A DNA stretch of 64,000 bases. Origin: Prolixibacteraceae bacterium (lineage in GTDB: Bacteria > Bacteroidota > Bacteroidia > Bacteroidales > Prolixibacteraceae). Of the stretch, positions 43,259-52,259 are shown piece by piece (positions within the stretch are counted from its first letter, which is position 1; every line of letters starts with the position of its first letter). A program made the position numbers and the translations under genes. The notes under the pieces were generated by a model that saw only the letters and a program-made list of their open reading frames with translations, was not told the origin of the DNA and made no database searches. The stretch is from NCBI GenBank assembly GCA_021740385.1, contig JAIOZY010000001.1, positions 62,001 through 126,000 on the forward strand, written 5' to 3'.

Positions 43259-45630
43259 TGAAAGGGACGATAAAATACCGAATCCTGTACGGGTATGTGC
43301 TGGCCTTCATGTTGGTTTTCAGTTTTACACTTTGTGAAGCACAGGTTACGCTAAGCGGCTATGTCTCCGATTCTGAAACGGGCGAACGGCTAATTGGCGC
43401 CTCGGTGTACAACACGGCTACCCACAAAGGGACATCGACCAATGCTTATGGTTTTTTCAGCATTACCCTGAAACCCGGTTCGGTTGCAGGCATAAGGTTT
43501 TCTTTTGTGGGATATGAACCGGTTGACCTGGAATTTTTTCCTGAAACCGATCAGCAGGTAGAGATAAAACTGTTTCCGGGCAGGGAGATCGATGAGGTGC
43601 TGGTTACCCGGTCGGCCATGCAGGGTAGCCGTTCCGAGATGAACACAACGGTAATGCCCGTGCGGGAAATCAAACAACTGCCTTCCCTTGGCGGCGAGGC
43701 CGACCTGATGAAAACCATCCAATTATTGCCGGGTTTCAAATCGGGAGGCGAAGCGTCGAGCGGGCTGTACGTGCGAGGCGGCAGCCCCGACCAGAACCTG
43801 GTCATGATCGATGATGTGCCGCTTTATTACGTGAACCACCTCGGCGGTTTTGTTTCCATCTTCAATGCCGATATCCTGAGCGATGTAAAGCTTATAAAGG
43901 GCAGTTTCCCTGCCCGTTATGGTTCACGCCTCTCGTCGGTGGTCGACGTTCGCATGAGGGACGGGAACATGAAAAAAAGGGAGATCAACGGCACCTTTGG
44001 AATGGTTACCACTAAAATCTCAATCGAAGGGCCGGTGAAAAAAGATACCTCTTCGTTCCTGATATCGGCCAGGCGTTTCATGTACGATGTACTGCTGATC
44101 CCTTTGTCGAAACTCATTCAGGACGGGGGCTGGTTTGGGTATTCATTTTACGATGTTAATGCGAAGTACAACCATATTTTTTCAGAAAAAGACCGTTTGT
44201 ATGCCAGTTTTTATATGGGGCAGGATAATTCGGATTTTGGTTATGACGATAATAACGTAGCTACTAAAATGCTCCATACGGTTAAATGGGGCAACCTGGC
44301 CGGGGCAGTGCGCTGGAACCATGTGTTCAACCCCGGGCTGTTTGCCAATGTTACGGCCTCGTATACAAGGTACAGGTACGGATTGGAGGATATTGCCAAA
44401 ACCGATTCAACAGGCGGGAACAGCTATTTCAACAACAACTATTCTTTCGAATCGGAGATTCAGGATATTGCATTGAAGGCCGATTTTAACCATTACATCG
44501 TTCCGGGATATGAGCTACGGTACGGGGCAGGGGGGACATACCATTATTTTCTCCCGGCAAATACCAATATCAGTATAGAAAGAGAAGATATAAAAACCCA
44601 AACCGTTTATGGCTTCGACCCGATGAACGCTTTTGAAGGCTTTGCCTACCTTGAGAATATCCTTCAGTTGGGCAAATCGCTCGATGTGAACATTGGCGGG
44701 CGGTATTCAGCATACTATGTAAACCAAAAATTCTATAACTGGTTTGAACCCCGGGCCATGCTTGCACTGCAACTGGGCAGCGGGTATAGCCTGAAAGCCG
44801 GGTATACGCAAATGAACCAGTTTGTGCACCTGCTGACAAGCGAGGGCATGGGCATCCCGGCCGATTACTGGGTGCCGGCAACCGATACGTTGCCGCCTTC
44901 GCAGGCAGTGCAGTACGGACTGGCTCTCGAACGTGAAGACCCGTTGGGCGAATACCGCTGGAGCATTGAGCCGTATTACAAAACCATGGCCAACCTGATT
45001 GCCTTTAAGGAAGGGTATTCAAACCTGTACACGGCTACCAACTGGCAGCAGGTTGTTGAAAAAGGCGGCAGGGGCGAATCGTATGGCGTGGAACTTTTCT
45101 TCCGTAAAATGAAGGGGAAGAACACCGGATGGATCGGCTATACCCTGGCATGGACAAACCGGCAGTTTGAAAACATCAATTCAGGCAGGTCCTACCCGTT
45201 CCGGTACGACCGCCGCCACGATGTCAGCATTGTTTACAACCGGAAGATCAGGGAGAACATAGACTTTTCGGCAACCTGGGTTTTTGCCACAGGTAACGCG
45301 TTTACCCTTGCAACTGCCCGCCATTGGGTAATTAATGATTTGGAACGGCTTGTCCTGGCCGATGTTTATGGCGAAAAAAACAGTTTCCGCATGAAGCCCT
45401 ACCACCGTTTGGACGTGGGCATTAACTTTCACAAAGAAACCAAATGGGGCGAACGTACCTGGAGCTTCAGCATTTACAATGTATATAACCAACTAAACCC
45501 TTATTTTTATAACTGGGGCACCGAATACAATGGAGCCCCCGGCTCTGTCAGTTCCATTCCCGAACAAAAATTATATCAGTACAGTTATTTCCCGATCATG
45601 CCTTCGGTAAGTTACAGTTTTAAGTTTTGA
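43255..45630 (+). CDS. TonB-dependent receptor, locus III
   Basis: 791 residues with signal peptide (YVLAFMLVFSFTLCEAQ). Carboxypeptidase-regulatory domain about 28-110 (LSGYVSDSETGERLIGASVYN), plug about 135-250 (EADLMKTIQLLPGFKSGGEA, YVRGGSPDQNLVMIDDVPLYY, GSRLSSVVDVRMRDG), barrel ending YFPIMPSVSYSFKF. Third member of the set with 26340 and 36412; all lack an adjacent sigma/anti-sigma pair, so regulation is likely through the shared leader. Confidence 0.94.
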   Translation: MMKGTIKYRILYGYVLAFMLVFSFTLCEAQVTLSGYVSDSETGERLIGASVYNTATHKGTSTNAYGFFSITLKPGSVAGIRFSFVGYEPVDLEFFPETDQQVEIKLFPGREIDEVLVTRSAMQGSRSEMNTTVMPVREIKQLPSLGGEADLMKTIQLLPGFKSGGEASSGLYVRGGSPDQNLVMIDDVPLYYVNHLGGFVSIFNADILSDVKLIKGSFPARYGSRLSSVVDVRMRDGNMKKREINGTFGMVTTKISIEGPVKKDTSSFLISARRFMYDVLLIPLSKLIQDGGWFGYSFYDVNAKYNHIFSEKDRLYASFYMGQDNSDFGYDDNNVATKMLHTVKWGNLAGAVRWNHVFNPGLFANVTASYTRYRYGLEDIAKTDSTGGNSYFNNNYSFESEIQDIALKADFNHYIVPGYELRYGAGGTYHYFLPANTNISIEREDIKTQTVYGFDPMNAFEGFAYLENILQLGKSLDVNIGGRYSAYYVNQKFYNWFEPRAMLALQLGSGYSLKAGYTQMNQFVHLLTSEGMGIPADYWVPATDTLPPSQAVQYGLALEREDPLGEYRWSIEPYYKTMANLIAFKEGYSNLYTATNWQQVVEKGGRGESYGVELFFRKMKGKNTGWIGYTLAWTNRQFENINSGRSYPFRYDRRHDVSIVYNRKIRENIDFSATWVFATGNAFTLATARHWVINDLERLVLADVYGEKNSFRMKPYHRLDVGINFHKETKWGERTWSFSIYNVYNQLNPYFYNWGTEYNGAPGSVSSIPEQKLYQYSYFPIMPSVSYSFKF

Positions 45631-45651
45631 ATCCTGTTATATATGAAGTTG

Positions 45652-45780
45652 GGGCGGGATTACAAATCCCGCCCAGCGATGATCTGATTTTAAGTGAAGC
45701 AGGGTCGGGATGTGTGATTTTCAATCGCACAAGGCGAATGCAATTCGCCTGCCTCCGCTGGTGCGGTTTGCAATCCGCAC
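45652..45780. repeat. Cluster of four REP-like palindromes
   Basis: In order: GGGCGGGATTACAAATCCCGCCC (perfect 10-bp stem, 45652-45674), TGTGTGATTTTCAATCGCACA (45711-45731), AGGCGAATGCAATTCGCCT (45732-45750) and GTGCGGTTTGCAATCCGCAC (45761-45780). The first carries a CCAGC-like tail shared with 46032-46054 and 47697-47715. It may also end transcription of locus III. The surrounding 45631-46065 holds no gene. Confidence 0.82.
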
Positions 45781-45846
45781 TTCCCAAACATAGAATTTAA
45801 AATTCCAAAAATTCCAAAACTCTTTATGCAAAAAACCAAACAGGAA

Positions 45847-45987
45847 CCCCGCTGCCGCACGATTGTATCGTATGGTTTTGCCGCAGGCTAAGCTTTATTA
45901 TAAACAATTACAATTCGTAAGCTAAAACTTTATCTTTTTGTTGTTTAACCAATAAACCACGCGTGAGGACACGCGCGGCAGCGGGGG
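45847..45987. mobile_element. MITE-like element, full copy 2 (141 bp)
   Basis: Same ends and interior as the copy at 32764, differing by a few substitutions and a six-base ACAATT-type duplication in the middle. Ends CCCCGCTGCCGC and GCGGCAGCGGGGG. Its near-identity over 13 kb suggests recent movement or gene conversion. Confidence 0.87.
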
Positions 45988-46065
45988 CGAGAATGACATA
46001 TTTACGCCAGCTGTTGTTTTTGATAAATATAGGTGGGGTTTATAAATCCCAACCAGCAATACTTT

Positions 46066-46221
46066 TTATGCACCCGGTTTCGTTTGTTTTTCAAATTGTT
46101 GTTTTTTGAAATACTCAACAATTTCACTTTTTGTCATTTTAGACAATTTCTCACTTAACCGTTCCCTTTGTTGACGCATATATTTTACCGCATCAAATTT
46201 TTTATCAGTCATTGTCTTCAT
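46066..46221 (-). CDS. Antitoxin-like small protein beside PIN pseudogene
   Basis: 51 residues starting MKTMTDKKFDAVKYMRQQRERL and continuing with KLSKMTKSEIVEYFKKQQ. The FDxVKxxR start and the S/TxxEIxEYxK end match the protein at 54837-54995, which also overlaps the 3' end of a PIN gene. Basic, helical; probably the antitoxin of a VapBC-like pair in toxin-first order. Start 46221 overlaps the PIN stop; ATG 46212 is an alternative. Confidence 0.7.
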   Translation of the reverse strand: MKTMTDKKFDAVKYMRQQRERLSEKLSKMTKSEIVEYFKKQQFEKQTKPGA

Positions 46222-46672
46222 ATTTTACAAAATCTCTCGGTGAACGAATTTCTAACATTTTATATCCATTTTTCAGGTTTATGGCATTGTAGCCTCTTAT
46301 CCTTTCAATGTTTACAATATGCTTAAAATTCCAACTAATTAAATAATCAGCTCTGTTTATTGTAGCTGAAGCAATATGTAAACAATCAGCAAGGCTGGTT
46401 TGTCCAACAACTTTTTCATTAATATATTCAAGAGCTAAATCAACTATTTCATCTGTTGTTTCAATAAATTCCGTGTTTATGGTTTTAATTTGTCTTACCA
46501 AATTTCTTACTTTTTCAGGTGCATTTTCAAGTTCGTCTTGTGTAACTGAAGAATAGAGTAGAATAAATTCTTCATTGTTCAATCTATCAAACAATGGAAT
46601 AGTGAATTCGGAGAACTCTTCATCAAATTACCCTCCAAATACCGAAGTGTCTATATATAGACTTTGTTTTTT
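46205..46672 (-). pseudogene. Decayed PIN-domain toxin gene
   Basis: Residues from FDRLNNEEF to EIRSPRDFVKYEDND align with the intact PIN protein at 54985: EKVVGQTSLADCLHIASATINRADYLISWNFKHIVNIERIRGYNAIN. Upstream in the same frame, KQSLYIDTSVFGG is followed by a TAA (46630-46628) where the intact copy continues VFDKEFEE. The ATG is replaced by an AAA codon. Only a TTG at 46594 could start the rest, which would lack the first catalytic Asp (YxDTS). Two independent lesions make this a pseudogene. Confidence 0.85.
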
Positions 46673-46970
46673 TAAAACCTAAAAAAGAATTTATTTCTGC
46701 TAAATTACAATTTTTTTATCGTTGATCAGAATCAAAATGTTTTCAAATCAATACCCAATATAATTAAACATTTGGTTTTGTATTTACACGACTATTTTAG
46801 AAAATGAATAATCTGTGCCAATTCGCCCAACCCGTGTCATTCGCATTCTATCTTCTAACAAAAGATTTCTCATTCCGCTGCAATCCATTCGAAATGACAC
46901 ACTTATCGTAAATCTGTCATAAGTGGCAGATTCCCCCTTCAGGCTTCGATGTGAGCTCAGCCGAACGGGG

Positions 46971-47618
46971 TTAGGTGGTAGTTGGGGGGGTATTGTAATA
47001 CTTGCACCACATCTTCAACCCGCATTTTTCGCACTCCGGTTTACGGGCCTTGCACACGTAACGACCATGCAGGATGAGCCAGTGGTGGGCTTTGGGCACC
47101 AGCGCTTCGGGGATGTATTTCATCAGTTGTTGTTCGGTTTGCAAGGGGTTTTTGGCGTTGGTCGAAAGCCCAATACGGGCGGCTACCCTGAAAACGTGCG
47201 TGTCTACCGCGAGGGTTGGCTGGTTAAAAACAACCGAGGCAATCACGTTGGCGGTTTTGCGGCCCACGCCGGGCAGCTTCTGAAGCTTGTTTACATCATC
47301 GGGGACTTCTCCTTTAAAATCATTAACAAGCATGTTGGCCATGCCTGTAAGGTGTTTGGCCTTGTTGTTGGGGTACGAGCAACTGCGGATGTATTCGTAC
47401 ACCTCTTCGATGGTTGCACCGGCCAGCAATTCAGGTGTCGGGTATCTTTCAAAAAAAGGCGGGGTAATCTGGTTTACGCGCTTGTCGGTGCATTGTGCTG
47501 AAAGGATTACGGCCACCAGCAATTCATAAGGTGTGCGGTATTCGAGTTCGGTTTCGGCTATGGGCATGTTCGCTTCAAACCATGCAAGCACTTTATCAAA
47601 GCGTTCTTTCTTCTGCAT
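46971..47618 (-). CDS. nth: Endonuclease III
   Basis: 215 residues. Bifunctional DNA glycosylase/AP lyase for oxidised pyrimidines. Helix-hairpin-helix LPGVGRKTAN with catalytic K121, D139 in AVDTHVFRVA, and the [4Fe-4S] ligands C189, C196, C199 and C205 (C-x6-C-x2-C-x5-C) are all present. Length is typical. Upstream of it (46673-46970, the gene's 3' side) lie only repeat fragments of the ~80-bp and ~113-bp elements. Confidence 0.97.
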   Translation of the reverse strand: MQKKERFDKVLAWFEANMPIAETELEYRTPYELLVAVILSAQCTDKRVNQITPPFFERYPTPELLAGATIEEVYEYIRSCSYPNNKAKHLTGMANMLVNDFKGEVPDDVNKLQKLPGVGRKTANVIASVVFNQPTLAVDTHVFRVAARIGLSTNAKNPLQTEQQLMKYIPEALVPKAHHWLILHGRYVCKARKPECEKCGLKMWCKYYNTPPTTT

Positions 47619-47658
47619 TTCGACTAATTTTTGTTTCTCATTTGCTGACCTTGGCTGA

Positions 47659-47715
47659 TTCGGATTTATAATCCGAATTTATTATGGTTTCGTGTGTCGG
47701 GATTATAAATCCCGA
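47659..47715. repeat. Two REP-like palindromes between nth and tilS
   Basis: TTCGGATTTATAATCCGAA (47659-47677) and TCGGGATTATAAATCCCGA (47697-47715), the second followed by CCAGCAG. The second palindrome overlaps the 3' end of tilS and encodes its last residues and stop codon. Confidence 0.85.
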
Positions 47716-49055
47716 CCAGCAGTGGAGTTACTCCCGGTCAGTTCTATCCGCAATACCGTTTTCGTTTCCGGGGTCAGTTTCACACGGTCGTCGATCCGTT
47801 TTCCAACAATCCACACCACCCGGTCGCCTGAGTATAAAATCCAGGCATTTTCTTTATCGGGGATGGAATATTTTTCATCGATAAAAAAGTCGCTCAGTTT
47901 TTTCAGTCCTTTCATGCCCAGTGGCCTGAAGTATTCGCCGGTCTGCCATTTCCGCAACACCAGCGGGAAAGATACTTTGTCGGCATCGATGGTGGCGATT
48001 TTTTCATCCCGGGTAATGGGGTAATTTTCAGAAAAGGGTTCTTCGAAAATGTGCAAACGCACCGGGCCGTCAAAAACTTCCTGGTCTTTTTCAATGTAAA
48101 ACAGCGCTGCTCCTTTTTCGGCGAGTTGTGTAATAATCAGTTCATCGCGGTCGCAAACCAGCCGGTGGGTAGGGGAGAAAAACTGTTTGCCGGGTTCGCC
48201 CCACAGAGCTTGTTCAATTTCGGCAACCACGTCGGAATTAAAATTGTACGGGCGCAACAATTCATAAAGGTATAACGACAGGGGCTGTTTCTTCTTCAGT
48301 TTTGGGATGGATACGGTATCCCGATCAGGTTGTTTTTTAACCAGCTTTTCACGGGTTTTTTCCATTGCGGTAAAAAAAACGTCGGACGTTTGGGAAAGGT
48401 AACCAATGGTTTTTTCGAGGTTTTGCCTGAACGACGGGTTGAGTTGTTCAAGCAGTGGGATTACCCGGTGCCTGATGAGGTTTCGTTTAATGGTAGTGTC
48501 GTTGTTGCTGGCATCGGTGCGGTAGTTAAATCCCTGTGAGCCGGCATAGTCTTCAATTTCCTGCCGGGTGGCAAAAAGCAGTGGCCTGATAATCTTTCCC
48601 GAAAGGGGTTTAATGCCCGTTAGACCGCGGATGCCGGTTCCCCGGGTAAGGTTTAGCAAAAAGGTCTCGAGCACATCGTCTAAGTGATGCCCAACCACGA
48701 TGCGGTGAAAGCCGTTTTCGATGCAAATTTTGTCGAACCAGTTGTAGCGCAGGTCGCGGGCAGCCATTTCGACTGAAATGCCTTTTTCGGCAGCGTATTC
48801 TTTGGTGGGGAACGAGCTCAGGTAACATTCAACGCCAAGGTCGTCGGCCAGCCATTGCACAAAACGTTCATCGCCGTCGGAGTCGGCTCCGCGCAGGTTA
48901 AAGTTGCAATGAGCCAGCGCGAAGGGGTTGCCGGTTTTGGCAATTAAACGGGTCAGCACCACTGAATCGGGGCCGCCGCTAATACCAACAAGCAAGCGGT
49001 CGCCGGGCTTAAATAGCTTTTCCGATTGTATATATTGAACAAATTTCCTGTACAC
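47703..49055 (-). CDS. tilS: tRNA(Ile)-lysidine synthase
   Basis: 450 residues. Converts C34 of the CAU-anticodon tRNA-Ile to lysidine. N-type ATP pyrophosphatase PP-loop SGGPDS at residues 26-31, then VGHHLDDVLETFLLNLTRGTGIRGL and RPLLFATRQEIEDY, followed by the TilS substrate-binding and C-terminal domains (WQTGEYFRPLGMKGLKKLSDFFIDEK). The final GRDL and stop come from a REP palindrome. The start MYRKFVQYI is family-like. Confidence 0.95.
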   Translation of the reverse strand: MYRKFVQYIQSEKLFKPGDRLLVGISGGPDSVVLTRLIAKTGNPFALAHCNFNLRGADSDGDERFVQWLADDLGVECYLSSFPTKEYAAEKGISVEMAARDLRYNWFDKICIENGFHRIVVGHHLDDVLETFLLNLTRGTGIRGLTGIKPLSGKIIRPLLFATRQEIEDYAGSQGFNYRTDASNNDTTIKRNLIRHRVIPLLEQLNPSFRQNLEKTIGYLSQTSDVFFTAMEKTREKLVKKQPDRDTVSIPKLKKKQPLSLYLYELLRPYNFNSDVVAEIEQALWGEPGKQFFSPTHRLVCDRDELIITQLAEKGAALFYIEKDQEVFDGPVRLHIFEEPFSENYPITRDEKIATIDADKVSFPLVLRKWQTGEYFRPLGMKGLKKLSDFFIDEKYSIPDKENAWILYSGDRVVWIVGKRIDDRVKLTPETKTVLRIELTGSNSTAGRDL

Positions 49056-49223
49056 GGTCTGTTTTTATTGATATTATTTACTATCCTTATGGTTTCTAAA
49101 AAGTATTCAACCAGTTAAATGAGAGGGGATTTTTTGAATGTCACCGTTTCAATATAGGTTATATTTTGGTTTTGAGGTTCGAAGACGTAAGTCTGATAAT
49201 CTTCATTTAGATGTAGCGCCGTT

Positions 49224-49251
49224 TTTCGACTTTTGACTTCCGACTTCCGAC
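49224..49251. repeat. Short heptamer array TTCCGAC
   Basis: Four 7-base units (TTTCGAC, TTTTGAC, TTCCGAC x2) in the 252-base gap between tilS and mscS. Same period as the arrays at 33403 and 40520 but a different unit. Nothing else is recognised in the gap. Confidence 0.8.
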
Positions 49252-49307
49252 AAAATTAAAAGTATTTATATCATTTTCATTCATAATTGTTATAATCAAC
49301 GTTTTTT

Positions 49308-50414
49308 TTAAGTATAATCATTTTTTTTAACCCTGAAATCGCTTTTTATATGCAAATCGTTTTGCGGGAAGGGGATCACGATGTTGTTCTCCCGGAATTT
49401 TTTATCGATCAGGAAACGCAGGCGGCTTTTTATGTTTTCCACCCTGAACGATTTGTAGGTCCAGAAAAAGAGGTTAAAATCGAGTGAAGAGTTGCCGAAA
49501 TCTTCAAAACGTACAAATGACGGCGGGGTTTTTTCAATGTCGGCGGTTTCGCTGGCACACGCAAGCAATATTTTTTCAACGAGTTGCACATTTGAACCGT
49601 ATTCAACACCTACAGAAACGTTAAACCGGCTTTTCATGTCGTGGTGGCTCCAGTTGATCACGTTGTCTTGTGTGAATTTAGAATTGGGGATGATGAGCAC
49701 GATGTTGTCACGGTCGATGATTTTTGTTGTGCGGATACCAATTTCTTCCACTTCGCCTACAATTTCACCCACCTGGATTACATCCCGGACCTGTATAGAA
49801 CGGTCGAAGAGGAGTATAATGCCCGAGAAGAAGTCGTTGAAAATGTTTTGCAGTCCAAAACCAACACCCACCAAAAGTGCCGATACCGATGCAATGATGA
49901 AGGTAAGTTTTAACCCCAGTGAGCTGATCGCGATTAAAATACCAACAATCCATATCAGGTAGCGGGTAATTTGCAGTATGGAATGGCCTTTCCCGATTTC
50001 GATCTCTTGCTTTGCAACTTTTCGGCTTATCATGTATTCGACTACCAGCATAACAAGGCGAATGAGGAAAATAATTACAATTATGATGAAAATTTTCATC
50101 ACGGTTATCGATATTTTATCGCCCTGAAAAATTACGTATGAGAAGAATTTGTTTGTATTGACATTTTCCAGCCTCAGTAAAAACACAATGCCCACAATCC
50201 AAATAAAGTAAACGATCATCCTTAAAATAAGCCGGTTTAGTTTAGGACTGAGGTTTAGCAAGGTTTTGTTCCGCTTAAAAATGCGGGTGACTACCACATG
50301 TGCTACCAAAATTACGATAAGGCCGACAGCCAGTATGATTGTTTGTTTTACAGTTAGGTTAAAATCACCGAGGCTAATCAGTGTTTTATTTCCAAATTCA
50401 ATCAATTCATTCAT
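49308..50414 (-). CDS. Mechanosensitive channel of the MscS family
   Basis: 368 residues from ATG 50414 (MNELIEFGNK); the frame opens 14 codons further upstream. Four to five TM helices; the pore helix region ASVSALLVGVGFGLQNIFNDFFSGIILLFDRSIQVRD is the MscS signature, followed by the beta domain (VGEIVGEVEEIGIRTTKIIDRDNIVLIIPNSKF) and alpha/beta C-terminus. Releases osmolytes on membrane tension. Downstream of cdaA on the same strand, a suggestive link to c-di-AMP osmotic control. Confidence 0.93.
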   Translation of the reverse strand: MNELIEFGNKTLISLGDFNLTVKQTIILAVGLIVILVAHVVVTRIFKRNKTLLNLSPKLNRLILRMIVYFIWIVGIVFLLRLENVNTNKFFSYVIFQGDKISITVMKIFIIIVIIFLIRLVMLVVEYMISRKVAKQEIEIGKGHSILQITRYLIWIVGILIAISSLGLKLTFIIASVSALLVGVGFGLQNIFNDFFSGIILLFDRSIQVRDVIQVGEIVGEVEEIGIRTTKIIDRDNIVLIIPNSKFTQDNVINWSHHDMKSRFNVSVGVEYGSNVQLVEKILLACASETADIEKTPPSFVRFEDFGNSSLDFNLFFWTYKSFRVENIKSRLRFLIDKKFRENNIVIPFPQNDLHIKSDFRVKKNDYT

Positions 50415-50444
50415 TCGCTTGTATTTATTATTTTCAAAGGCAAT

Positions 50445-50460
50445 CCCGATGTACATCGGG
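50445..50460. repeat. Perfect 16-bp palindrome before mscS
   Basis: CCCGATGTACATCGGG in the 75 bases between cdaA and mscS. A decayed relative (CCCGATGTACGTCG) lies at 15008. A REP-like interspersed unit, or possibly an attenuator of mscS. Confidence 0.75.
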
Positions 50461-50489
50461 AGAACTTATCCCGCTTAGGCGGTATCGTT

Positions 50490-51281
50490 TTATCGGTTTT
50501 GTTTTTCATATACTTTTTCAATAATCCGTATAAGGTTTACGGGGTTGAGGTTTTCGTGCAAGGTGCCGTTGTATGCATACGAAAGTTTCCCCGTTTCTTC
50601 CGAAACAATAATGACCTGGGCATCGGTTGCCTGCGAAATGCCCAGTGCAGCGCGGTGGCGCAAACCCAGCCGGTCGTTTTTCAAACGTTTGCTGCTTACG
50701 GGCAACACGCAGCGGGCGGCAATAATTTTGCCTTTGTTAATGATCACGGCCCCGTCGTGCAGGGGTGAGTTTTTAAAAAAGATGGTTTGCAGCAGTGGCC
50801 CCGACATGCGCGAGTCGATCTGCTCGCCCGTATCGACAAACTCCTGCAATTCGGTTTTGTTAACCAGCACGATGAGCGCGCCTGTTTTTGAACGCGACAT
50901 GGCATCGCAGGCCATCACAATCTCTTTCACGTGGTAGTCGTTATCTTCTTCTTTTTCGCGAGAAAAAAGTGTTTCGAACGAAAATTTGTTGTTGAGGTTG
51001 TAGCGGGTACCCAGCAAAAGAAACAGTTTACGTATTTCCTGCTGGAAAACAACAATTAAGGCCAGTACGCCCACGCCCATTACCTGTCCCATAATGCTGC
51101 CCATAAGTTCCATGTTCAGTGCTCTTACAATAATCCAGGTGATGTAAAAAATGAAGATGCCGAGAATGATGTTAAAAGCTGCCGTGCCTTTAATTAAAAG
51201 GTAGAGCTCGTATATGAGAAAAGCAACGAGTAAAATGTCGAGTATATCGAGAAACCGCAGGTTTATAAAAGCTTCAGTCAT
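50490..51281 (-). CDS. cdaA: Diadenylate cyclase CdaA
   Basis: 263 residues. Three N-terminal TM helices (about 12-30, 36-55, 62-82), short coiled linker, then the DAC domain with D176-G-A (SPLHDGAVIINKG) and R208-H-R (GLRHRAALG) catalytic motifs. Makes cyclic di-AMP from two ATP at the inner membrane. Overlaps folP by four bases; no CdaR-type regulator gene is adjacent, as is usual for Bacteroidota. Confidence 0.96.
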   Translation of the reverse strand: MTEAFINLRFLDILDILLVAFLIYELYLLIKGTAAFNIILGIFIFYITWIIVRALNMELMGSIMGQVMGVGVLALIVVFQQEIRKLFLLLGTRYNLNNKFSFETLFSREKEEDNDYHVKEIVMACDAMSRSKTGALIVLVNKTELQEFVDTGEQIDSRMSGPLLQTIFFKNSPLHDGAVIINKGKIIAARCVLPVSSKRLKNDRLGLRHRAALGISQATDAQVIIVSEETGKLSYAYNGTLHENLNPVNLIRIIEKVYEKQNR

Positions 51282-52156
51282 GAGGCAAAACGTTTTAACT
51301 GGTTAAAAATTTTCACGGCTTCCATGGCCGGTTTTACATCGTGCACCCGCAAAATATCGGCCCCGGCCTGCAGTGCAAGTGTGTTGAGTACCGTGGTGCC
51401 GTTCAGGCTTTCTTCGGGTGTAATTTTCAATAATTTGTATATCATCGATTTTCGCGAAACGCCTACAAGTACTGGCAATTCGAAAAGCCTGAATGTGTCG
51501 AGTTGGTTAAACAGTTCGTAGTTGTGGGCAAGTGTTTTTCCAAACCCGAAACCCGCGTCGATGATTACGTCGCTTACGCCCATTTCGTGCAGCCGGTAAA
51601 CGCCTTCACTCAGTTGTTTGATCACATCTTTGGTAACGTTCTTGTACGTGGGGTTTTGTTGCATGTTTCGCGGAGTACCCTGAATGTGCATCAGGATGTA
51701 GGGCACTTTTAACCTCGAAATGGTTTCAAACATTCGTCGGTCGAGGGTTCCGCCCGATATGTCGTTAATGATGCAATCGCCGTGTTTTTCAACCACTTTT
51801 TCGGCAACTGCTGATCGAAACGTGTCGATGGAAAGGATGGCATCGGGAAAAGAAGCCCTGATTTCGGTAACAACGGGCATAAGCCTTTTTAGCTCTTCTG
51901 TTTCGTCGATTTCATCGGCACCAGGCCGGGTGGAAAAGGCGCCAATGTCGATGATGGTTGCCCCTTCGTCAAGCATTTTCGCGGCTTGCTGTATTGCAGT
52001 ATCAACCGAATTAAAACGCCCCCCGTCGTAAAACGAATCGGGCGTGATGTTCAATACGCCCATGACAAGCGGCTCCGACAAGTCGATTAATTTTCCTTTG
52101 TACAAAAACGACTTTTTTTTCTGATAATATTTTTTGTCCTGTTTTTCCGCTAACAT
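51278..52156 (-). CDS. folP: Dihydropteroate synthase (FolP)
   Basis: 292 residues. Joins p-aminobenzoate to hydroxymethyl-dihydropterin diphosphate. Motifs: MGVLNITPDSFYDGG, GATIIDIGAFSTRPGA, SIDTFRSAVA, INDISGG, MHIQGTPRNMQ, IIDAGFGFGKTLAHN, VGVSRKSM and the terminal ILRVHDVKPA. Head of the folP-cdaA-(mscS) transcript; the pairing with cdaA is conserved in Bacteroidota. Divergent from the DUF1599 gene with about 100 bases between starts. Confidence 0.96.
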   Translation of the reverse strand: MLAEKQDKKYYQKKKSFLYKGKLIDLSEPLVMGVLNITPDSFYDGGRFNSVDTAIQQAAKMLDEGATIIDIGAFSTRPGADEIDETEELKRLMPVVTEIRASFPDAILSIDTFRSAVAEKVVEKHGDCIINDISGGTLDRRMFETISRLKVPYILMHIQGTPRNMQQNPTYKNVTKDVIKQLSEGVYRLHEMGVSDVIIDAGFGFGKTLAHNYELFNQLDTFRLFELPVLVGVSRKSMIYKLLKITPEESLNGTTVLNTLALQAGADILRVHDVKPAMEAVKIFNQLKRFAS

Positions 52157-52259
52157 ACCAAACCTTCAACGTTTTCGGCAATTACCGAACACAAATCTAC
52201 AATATTTCAACAGGATTGTCTTGAATTTTTCTATTTTTATTGATCAAAAGAATAATGCA

